Below, in pieces: positions 34,248 to 43,660 of a stretch of 64,000 nt of DNA; the first letter of the stretch is position 1, and every line of letters begins with the position of its first letter. Origin of the DNA: Bryum argenteum (Eukaryota > Streptophyta > Bryopsida > Bryales > Bryaceae); the NCBI GenBank assembly GCA_037043015.1, contig CM073327.1, positions 2,710,727 through 2,774,726 on the forward strand, written 5' to 3'. The position numbers and the translations under genes are program-made. The notes beneath the pieces were generated by a model, which was not told the DNA's origin, did not search any database, and saw nothing but the letters and a program-made list of their open reading frames with translations.

Positions 34248-34865
34248 CACTTAGACTGAAGTTAAGCCTTTGAATTCCGTACTTCATCAGTTGATTGATG
34301 TTTTTGGTAGTGGTTTTAGTTGACTGTTGTGGTCTTTTGTAACTTCTGTCAGTTTTAGATTGATCCCTGTTAACGTTTTGTAAAGTGAGCAATCGTTAGA
34401 TCTTGAGATTGTAGTCACTGTGTGAAACTAATAGGAAGTCCGGTGCCAGAATGTACCCTTTTCCAATACAGGGAATGAAATTGAGAAGATGAAAGTCCAA
34501 TCATGAGCTGTGAACGTCTCCATGGCACCTACGAATGAACTTAGGTGAAATTAAGTTTTAAGCAATGGTTGAGGATATTTTTACTTCTACCTTTTACTTC
34601 TACGTTTATATTTGTTACTGCTAACGATAATTTCAATAATAGTGCTGAAAGTGACTCTTGGTTCAAAATAACTCTTTAATTTGTGTTAAAATTGAATCTT
34701 TTGCGTTAAATCTGTTACTTTGACTTTATTTTTGGAAGCAATTTACAGGTATAAAGGAAAATCCTAGGCCATGGAAATATATCTTTCTCTTCTTTTGTCT
34801 TATTAGTCTTTCAGTCTTTCCTTTGTATCTCATTAAGATCCGCTCTTTTCCTTTCTCTCAAGTTA
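34248..34865. other. Intergenic, no gene seen
   Basis: T-rich, non-coding sequence right of the retrotransposon, with no motif I recognise. Confidence 0.45.
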
Positions 34866-34869
34866 GGTC

Positions 34870-35469
34870 ATGTCTTCCTATATCGAAAAGAACTGCTTCC
34901 TAGATTTCTTTTTATGCCATTCCAATAGTGGAGATGCTTTTAGGTTGATCTCTAGTGAATTTGAGAAGGGCTTAGCAACATTAGATCCTAGAGTTATGCA
35001 GATGCAACACTCAAGGTTAATCTAGAATATGCTAGAAGATAAAGAAACCCCTCTTAACATAGATTTTGCCATCCGCTACCTAAATAATATAAAGGGGTCG
35101 CTAGTGACAAATGCCATGGAGAGTTATCAGGAAAATGAGTGGGGCCAGAGCATCCAACAATTATCTTTAGAGGTTAGTGGAATAAAAAGTTTCATCATGG
35201 ATTTAAAATTCAAACTTATAAGACCACCTCATGAAGACGGCAACGTAGACGGTTTAGCACGTATTAGTTTGGCTTCCTTTACAGAAAGGTTGTGGCATCT
35301 CTTAGGTCCAATCGCACTTACTAAAATTGCACAAGACATCATGGCGAACAGTCCGATAGAGGCGACAACGGCAGAAGAAGGGGGTAATAAATTCAAGTTG
35401 CGCCTCCAAAAACTAGAAGAGGCGCTACACAATTGGATGGGAAAAACGGGAAAAAACGAGAAAAATTGA
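34870..35469 (+). pseudogene. Unidentified coding-like ORF, probably degraded
   Basis: The open frame 35029-35469 encodes 146 residues with good protein character (for instance FAIRYLNNIKGSLVTNAMES and LEEALHNWMGKTG), mostly helical and hydrophilic. Coding-like sequence in the same frame extends upstream to an ATG near 34870, but the whole does not look intact. I do not recognise a family. It lies between the chromovirus and a copia-type LTR, so it may belong to a mobile element rather than the host. Confidence 0.35.
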
Positions 35470-35519
35470 TATTGGGAGCTCTGAGAGGCTTTGTGTTGAT
35501 TACATGTTGGGTGATAGTG

Positions 35520-35737
35520 AAGAAAAGCAAGAAGAAGAGAGGCGCAAATGACGTCTGGGGTCTTTATATAGTATGGAGGAGGCTACAATAAATGCCTCGG
35601 TAGTGGCCGGGCAACCACGCCTACACTACGTAATGGCGGAGCAATTATGGTTTGTACCTACTGTATCCATTACAGTCTAACAGTCTAACGGCTAGATCTA
35701 CAACCCGGGATATTCCTTTGATTGCATTATCCCAACA
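35520..35737 (-). repeat. Copia-type LTR-like block (fossil)
   Basis: On the minus strand it begins TGTTGGGATAATG at 35737. It aligns for about 210 bp with the LTR at 17755-17962 (shared GCAATTATGGTTyGTACCTAC and TAGTAkGGAGGAGGyTACA). No internal element sequence adjoins it that I can recognise, so it is probably a solo LTR or fragment. Confidence 0.6.
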
Positions 35738-36120
35738 GATCATATTAAAAACTGTTTTTCAAAAAGGAAAAAAAATAAAAATACAATGTATAAATATATA
35801 GATTAGAAAATGTTGAGCTGAAACAAACGTAAAGAAAGTTCTTTATTTATAGACCTTAGCTAACCAGATCTTTGATAGCTAACCAGATCTTCGATAACTG
35901 CCCTGTGACTAAGGTGTGACTAAGTGTTGAATCGGAGGTGGGAGAAAGAGTTTGCATGAAGAGAGAGAAGTATGAGAGAGCTACTTTTCTATTTTCTCAT
36001 GGTCTTTCTAGAATTTGCAATGATGGTAATTCTAAAACTAAAACCTGCAGCTACACACGGAATTACATACACGAACTAAAGGCTACTTGTTTTTATCTGT
36101 TCGCTCAAGCAGAATAGTCT
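35738..36120. other. Non-coding, with a 19-bp tandem duplication
   Basis: TAGCTAACCAGATCTTTGA at 35857-35875 is followed by a copy with one change at 35876-35894. On the minus strand a TATAAATAAAG lies next to it (about 35840-35853), giving a promoter-like look, perhaps of an old LTR. No gene is seen. Confidence 0.4.
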
Positions 36121-36978
36121 CTTAGTTAGTTGGCTTCAAGGCGCCGGTGCCCGACTCTCCTTCCCGATGTCCGTCCTGCCGGTCCGATGGCCGGTGCTGG
36201 AGCCAAGGTGTCGGCATCCGGTGCCAGTGTCGGAGTCGCGCACGCCCATGCTGTCGCTCCGTTCAGCTCGTCGTCGTCTTGTTCTGTTCCTATCAGTGAC
36301 TTCGCTGCTACACTGCCAGGCCGGCGTGCTTCCCCGGTCATCGTCGTCGCTCCTCGCTCGCACTCCGGACCCCTGCTGGATCCGGCGACGCTCTCGGCGC
36401 CGACCGCGTGCTGCCGTTGAGTTCTTACAACAAAGCAGCCAACAACCACACAATAGGAAAAACTCTCACTCAAACGCTCCTACCCACAACCTTACATCAC
36501 TATCCCAAAAACACACGCACGTCCCTCCACAGTCACCGCACACTAAACACACACAAAAACCACAACATGAAAACGTGACCAAAACCAATCTAGCTCTCAC
36601 CACGCACACACACTTCAAAAACATAAAACCCTAACTAACTCTCTCTCCTCCTTGACCTAATTTGGCCTAGTTGAATGGAGTACAAGTTTCATCCGCTTCA
36701 GCGGATGAATCTGTATTCATCCGACAAAATTCATCCGCAGGGTGCAATTAAGTTCCTTGATTATTAAATAGGAGGAATTTAAGCAATCGCATGTACGTGC
36801 GCTAACTTATGAATAATAATGGAGACATAAAACATACCCAAAAACATGCCATAATACTTTGACACCAATCAATATTACTAAACTAAATCAACGCCGGGAC
36901 AATTAGACAAGACCTCACCCATGATCATGGATTTTCCGAGAATCGGAGGAATTGGCCCAGATGTCCCAATTAGAGATG
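36121..36978. repeat. Direct repeat, copy 2 (with GC-rich flank)
   Basis: The GC-rich part (36121-36420) and C-rich part (36421-36620) precede the well-conserved block 36624-36978, which pairs with 24274-24640. Overlapping frames on both strands in the GC-rich part reflect composition and show no domain. Confidence 0.6.
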
Positions 36979-38930
36979 TGTAAACATTTTGAAATGGCCT
37001 CAAAACGTTTTCTACCCATATTACAAGCTATTCTACCACAATAGAAAAAATGTCAGTCTCTCATCCAATATGCTCGGCGGTGGAGAAATACTTTTAAGCC
37101 CATGCCTCTAGTTCGGGCACCTTCAAATGCCACCAATCATTAGGATCCCTTGTACCACCGGTTTTAGGGTCTATAGAAGCGGCGTAACAAATACTCTCTC
37201 TACAAATCATTTTTGTACAGTTTTCTTACTAAAGAATTTGCGAAACAAATTCTTCAAGTTTGTTTGTTCTCTAAAAACATAGGGGGGCCCTTCACTTGGC
37301 CCTATAAACTTTACTTTACCATGTGAATATTTGGACCTAAATTTCCCCCAATAACGGTCATCGAAACATTCTTTGAAGCTTATACCTACTTCCCAATTTA
37401 CAACAACATGACCTCTGCCTTTTCTCCCACCTTGAGCCCCACGATGTGCAATTCCCTCTCTTACATCTTCTGAACTAGAAATGGGAGACTGCAACTCTCT
37501 AACATTCATGTTTTGGACCATTTGGTTGGCTTCGACTTCACCTCCGGAGTTGCTGAAGTTCTGTATATAATTTACCATATTATCAAAAAGTGACCCCTCA
37601 CCTACACTACAAGCTAAGTCTCCTTCCTTCAAATTAGCATCACTCTGGCCGCCGAATGTCTCCCTCAATGGTGCCGTTGGAGAGTTGACTGAGTCTGCTA
37701 TCCCTTTCCTTGTTCAATTGTGCCGCTCGATGCTACGGGCTCGGGCTGATAACGTAGGACCAGGGCTATCTAGCAATCGTCCAGCAGAATCTCCATTGGG
37801 CTACTCCATTGGCAACGCCAACGACCTTGCTGTATCTCTTTTCCGCCATGCCTTAGCCACGCCCTTGATCTCCCGCCGTGTAGCATTACCAACCTCTCTT
37901 CCTTGTCGGCAGTCTTCGGCCGATTCTGATGGGAGCGAGGCTCGGCTTTGACTTAGATCTCTCCTAAAGACACTTTCCTCAAAAATGTTAGTTACATTGA
38001 GACAAAGATGGTGGGCAAAATTCTTGTTGGTGGAATCCAGATCTACGCCAATGTTGTCGTTGAGAAGTAAGAGCCTTATTTCTTCTTCACTATCGCTACT
38101 AAGTTGTCAATGTCACTATTTGATTGAACAAGGATGTCATCTTCTTGTTGTTCTTCTTCTTCCTTGTCCTCATGAATTGCAAGGTTGTGTGTGAATAGAG
38201 CTTCAATGTATCCAAATGGAACATGCATGATCTCGTCGTTCACTTTTACAACATAAGTTAGCCTATTAGATTTGGGACAAATAAAGCTTTCAGTTGCACA
38301 TCTCATCACCCAATCTTCTTCTTGTCTCAAATCTTGCTCTTCACATACATCTAAATCTAACTTTCAAAGTACTCTAACCGATAGAGGTGTGGTAATTTCT
38401 TTGGTTAGAGGTACATAGGTAGGATTCAACAAAATATTTGATGGAGAAGGTTCACGCCGTCGTCTCTCATGGCCAAACACCACCAGTTTTCCACGGCCTA
38501 TGGTTAGTGTTGTCAGGGTTTTAGATACCGGATCCCCTTGAAGCCCTATAGACCTTGCTTTCATAGCGGAGTCCTTTGATATTGCTACCATCTATGCCAC
38601 TGTTGGTTTCTCTCCCATCGCCTGACTCGGCATCGCCTTTTCCGGATGTTGCGCACTCAGGGAAGCTGTGAGCCTCATGCCTACCGTCCCCCATGACTTT
38701 GCTGTGTTGATGCTTCTATCGTCTCTTGATTTTGGCGAAATTGATCGGGTAAGTGCATCATGACGTGTTGGGGTTGCAAGGCTGCAACAAGTCTGATGCT
38801 CCTACTTTCGAAGTCCACCCGCCTGCCGCTGTCGGCGCTCGACATCAATACTTCCACCCTCGATCTTGCTCGAGTATGCGTCATTGAGCTAATTGAATGT
38901 GCACGGAGTTAGGCAGAGTGTTGCAACTTG
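36979..38930 (-). pseudogene. Patchwork of unidentified coding-like frames
   Basis: Minus-strand frames at 37668-37207 (153 codons; e.g. GRKGRGHVVVNWEVGISFKE), about 38350-38076 (e.g. RLTYVVKVNDEIMHVPFGYI, then an acidic run) and 38591-38364 read partly like protein but are separated by stops and shifts. I recognise no family. GC content is higher than in the flanks. A decayed transposon or captured host fragments would both fit. Confidence 0.3.
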
Positions 38931-40249
38931 GAGCGTGTTGAGGGCGATAGTGCCGTTGTCGGCGTTGTTGTTGATCTGCTCTGCAGCATGTTCGACATAG
39001 ACCTGCACATCATGTCTACATGTATTCTTGCTTTCATCACCTTTTTAAGATCAATCTTGGACTACATGTTATGGATATTAGTATGTATGATCACTATGAT
39101 GTAACAAGCAGATGTAAGATGATGCATATTGTTTCACATACATAGGGTTAAAAAATCAAATGTTTAGATATAATTACTGAAATAATAATCAACAAAAGTC
39201 TAATTGTAGGATGAATTATAATATTGTATTTGTTTTGTAACGTACGTTTCAAAACCATTATTCTTGTCCCATTTCTCTTCTGAGATGACAAGATACTGGA
39301 CAGAATGTAGAAGATGTGGAACACCAGTATATCATGATGTGTAGTAGGACAACACCACATACGGAACCCTCATGAGTTCAAGTGTTTAACCAACACTGAA
39401 ATTGGACCTTCTAACAAAGTTGTCAACATAAAACATGACCATGACCATGAAAGGAGCGGTAGGATTATCTGAGAAACAATTGAAAGTTGACGAGCAGAAA
39501 AGACATTGTGGGAACTTGTAAGAAATACTCACTATGGGTGGCTGATCGTGTTGGTTTCGAGATCCTCCTCTGCTATTGTCACCAAGGTTGACTCCATGGT
39601 ATTTAGAATTGTGTTCCTCCTTGCTACTTTCGATTTTCTTATCACTCCACATTTCTCTTACTAATGCATACAAGAGCAGAGTAATCAAAGATGGACTCCT
39701 TCAGGTACTCTCTCCCTCCATCCTAGAATACTACCTGACATGATGGTAAAAGAGATGTCTCAACCCACTAGGATTTTCTCTTTTGTGCACCCTTTTAGAA
39801 CGTGGTAGTGTAAGAAGATAGTCTTCATCTAACAAAGCCTTGAGTAGCTCAATTTGTACTTTTCCTAATCCTTTGTCAGATGTCCCCCACGTCCCAATTT
39901 TTATTTTTGCTGCTTCTACCAACTCCTGTAGAAATATTTAGATATTCTTACAAATTGTTTAAATATCTATATGATTTTTTGTTCAATCCAAGGAGGTTAC
40001 ATAAGGCTATTTAAGTCCTAATTTGTGATTTAATTTTGATTAATCATCACCTTTTACAAATTAGGAAATAATGAAAGTAATTTATTACCCATTTGATAAT
40101 TCATTTCTTCTTTAATTTTATCTCCTTAATTTCTTTCTCTTTCTTATTCAATTTTCTCTCCACTCTTACTATTTCCCAATTAGGATAATATTTTATGAAT
40201 ACTTTTAACTTGGATTAATCTTTCTTGATTTGGCTATTTGTTCTTTTCT
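38931..40249. other. AT-rich intergenic, no gene seen
   Basis: No gene-sized frame. The minus frame 39688-39386 (100 codons) and 39922-39731 have no recognised motif. Confidence 0.45.
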
Positions 40250-41310
40250 CTTTCAACTCGGTCTTCGAATCAATTGATTAACTGATTCTTCCTTCCTATT
40301 CGGCTGACTACTTCCAGATTGCTCGAATTCCAATCACTCGATTCGTTTTCCCTCCAACTCCTTATTATCAGCAACTTGGGCTCTGCATACTCCAATCTTG
40401 GCTTTATTTCTTACTCTCCTTTCTTGATGATTCATATTCCCTGTTCCTCAATGAAGATTCCTGTATCTCACAAATTGGTTTTGTATAATTACATTTTTAC
40501 AGTTTTGACAATTTGCTTTAAGTTCTCTCCCTTATTTACAATTGGTATCTTTGCTTTCCAAATATACTACAATGACGCACCCTGATTACTCTTCTATTTC
40601 ATCAATTCGGCATTTCACTCACTTCACAGCTTTCACTATATACTCATAACTCTCACCAATTTGTTCACTTGATTTCTCATTTCAATTCTTTTAAAACTCA
40701 CCGACTGGATATTTTATCCACTCGGCATATATAACTATTTGCTCTTAATTCTTACCTACTCGGTACTCATTCAAACTCTCTAATTAGGTAGAATAGTCAC
40801 TCATTTAATGTGCTAATTCCTACTCAACAGATTATACAATAAGTCCCACTAGATTCTATTCTCTCAATTTATACGCACGTCAACAATTCTTATACCACTC
40901 GGATTTTCCACAAACATTCAATTTCACTTAATCATATATATATCAACTTCAATCACAGGCAACCAACTTCGTACACACACAATTACACACACGATTCATT
41001 CCTCAATAATCATACACACAATTAGGCAATTTCAGCTTTAAATTTACTTATCAACTTGAACACAATCAACTCCACCGGGACCACATTTTTCACTCTACAA
41101 ATGGGGCCATGTTCTTCTCTTTCCTTTCCTACTTAACCTCTTTCTCTCATTCGGTAACCGCCTCTTCAATCCACCACCCTACTCGTATTAGATCTGCCTT
41201 CATCCCATTTGGTAATTTCGTGCATTTCATCTCTTTCCTATTCAGTAATTCAAAATGGCAGTTCTAACTAGTTGTTTCACTATGAGCCTTACTATTCGGC
41301 TTCTGAGGCA
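40250..41310. repeat. G-poor pyrimidine-rich tract with recurrent AYTCGG words
   Basis: The plus strand is rich in T, C and A with very little G. A six-base word AYTCGG (Y = C or T) recurs at about 40256, 40298, 40605, 40720, 40758, 40897, 41149 and 41294. Spacing is irregular, so this is not a clean satellite. It could be an eroded tandem array or the non-coding part of an LTR element. Confidence 0.4.
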
Positions 41311-43660
41311 CAAAACTACTTATTGGAAATTTAAATGTCATTGTTATATCATTCCAACCAGTCTACAACTCCATCGTAAAAGACATGACTCTTGTATGTA
41401 GAAAAAGAGATAGGTGGTGATGTTCATCCCACCCACTTTTGTAGATGCAAATTTTGCTTGCATGTAATGTGAACAAGTAAATTTTCAAATCTTGGTGCAT
41501 TGAAAAATTGGCAATGGTTGGTAATGTATTTGTGGAAATTGGTGGGTATAAGGTTGTTAAGATTCGATTTTCAAAATGTTGACCTTCAAGATGTGCATGT
41601 TTCTATAAAATTTAGAATGATAGAATCTATATTATCCTTCAAATTTTGGTGTGCATTGACGTTTTCTTGGTGTTGGCAACAACCTTTGTTGCCAACTTTG
41701 AACTTGCCATTTGCACTTTGTGATTTGGTAAAGCCTGAAGGCATTAGGTGGGTAAAAGAAGAAGAAATTATGGCAGCTCAATTGCCTCTGCAATAGCATT
41801 TACTCGACCTTTATCCCTTTCTTTAGAAATCACAATTTTTTAGGAGTTGATTCATTTTTACATAATCTCATATTTTGCTTGATTGAAATTATGCATATCT
41901 GCCCCAAATATGCCCAAGTTACAAAATTTTCACTCCAAAATTGAAATCCACATTCAAAACAGAAAGTGATCTTCACATAAACGACTCCACAAAAAATTAC
42001 AATACGCTTGAGATTAGATAACAAGTCCCACGATAAACTAGACCCGACGTAGAAGCAAGTGGGAAAGAAGCAAATGTAGAAGAGCTCGGTGAAGAAATGG
42101 GAGCGTCCCAAACATCCCACACTCCAGAATGTCAAAAATCCACATCAAGGACATTTGGGGGTTAATGCCTTGTTTCTCCTTGGGCATAGAATGTAGAGGA
42201 TGTCAAGTAGTTTTTTTGGTCTCCAAATTGACTTGTAAGTATTGCATTGGTACAAACTATTTTGCAAGAAGCGTCGAGATTGGATTTCGACAATTGCTTA
42301 GACAAATGATAGTGTCCTTTATGATTTCTGTAAGGTGGTACATGTTTGTACCTTAAGGAGCATTGAAGGTATTGATGGTGAATTGTGTGAAGTGAGTTGT
42401 GCCCTTACAATGTAAGCATCATCTATTTGATGGGGTTTACTACAAGTTGCTAAAGATATAAAGCTTGTTTGGCTGAATACATAACAACTATTGTTTTTTA
42501 TGTGGTCTATAGATCATGCAATATTTGTGAAAATTTTTGCTCCATATTGAAAGCAATGCAATGTAGTTTTTTTCGTTTCATATACATTGAATAGAGCTAG
42601 GTTAATACTTGAAAACAATTTAAACAATAAAAGAATTAAGTATTAAAGGACATGATTTATGGTTATGGAACTCAACAAGGGTAGCATGGATATTGAAACA
42701 AACTTGCAATTGCTTTACCATACTTTGCATAATTTGTAAGGCTTTAATATGTAAGGCTTTAATATGTTGCTTTGATAAGAAGCAATAAATGCCCAAACGT
42801 TGCTTTTCTTGTCATTCTATTTGCTCCACTCAAAATTAAGACTTCCATGAATCAAATAAAATGATTGCTATCTAAACAAATTTATCGTGCATGGATAAGC
42901 TGAAGTGAAGAAAATTGTCAACTTTGTTATATTAAAATCAAGATTTATTTGTTTTGAGACTATGTCACAAACATCTGTATGAGTGATCTTCCAAATTGAG
43001 TTTTTGATGAATGGCAAAAATATGAAGCTCTTGAAGTTGCATTTTCTACCAATGTCACTAGCTTTCCACACAGGACACGCAAGGGAATCAATCCCCTCCT
43101 AAAGTACTTCGAACGTACAACTCTTCACAGAAGCAATTTTAATCTTGTTGCGTCTTATTGGCAGAATCGTAAAAACAATGAAAAGAATGGAACCTCTTCA
43201 AATTATTAACCAACTCCAACAAAAACAACTCTTTGTTGTTTCGAGGAGCCTAGATGAAGTGGTTTAAAGTATAATTTTTTTCTGAGATTTTTACAGGATG
43301 CTCCTTATACTGCAAAGTGTATGTGGTAAGACTTACAAATTGGGATACTGAGAACCTCATCACATGGCAACTGTTGAAAAGGCACGTAAAAAAGGGAAAG
43401 TAACGGAGGAAAAAGGCATGGAAGCGATGTTCGGTACGGAGGCGTTTCTTGCCGAAGCACAATGTGCGATTAGAGAGGGAGAGGAGGGAGAAAGAGTACC
43501 GGTCACACGGTCGGTTGAGAGGCGGCACTGGAGCAGGCAGGCAGGCCGTTGCACTCCATTGCAATCCCCACAATGATGCAATTATCTCACGTGCAGTACC
43601 ACAATCAATCGGATTGCAGCAACGTAACCCACTCGAACACTCGATCATCACAGGATCGAC
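41311..43660. other. Intergenic and upstream flank of the Ulp-trihelix gene
   Basis: No gene seen. A 15-bp tandem duplication GTAAGGCTTTAATAT sits at 42736-42765. From about 43360 composition becomes richer in G and C, as expected for a promoter and 5' leader. Long minus-strand frames at 43807-43250 overlie the leader and first exon of the plus-strand gene and are shadows. Confidence 0.45.
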
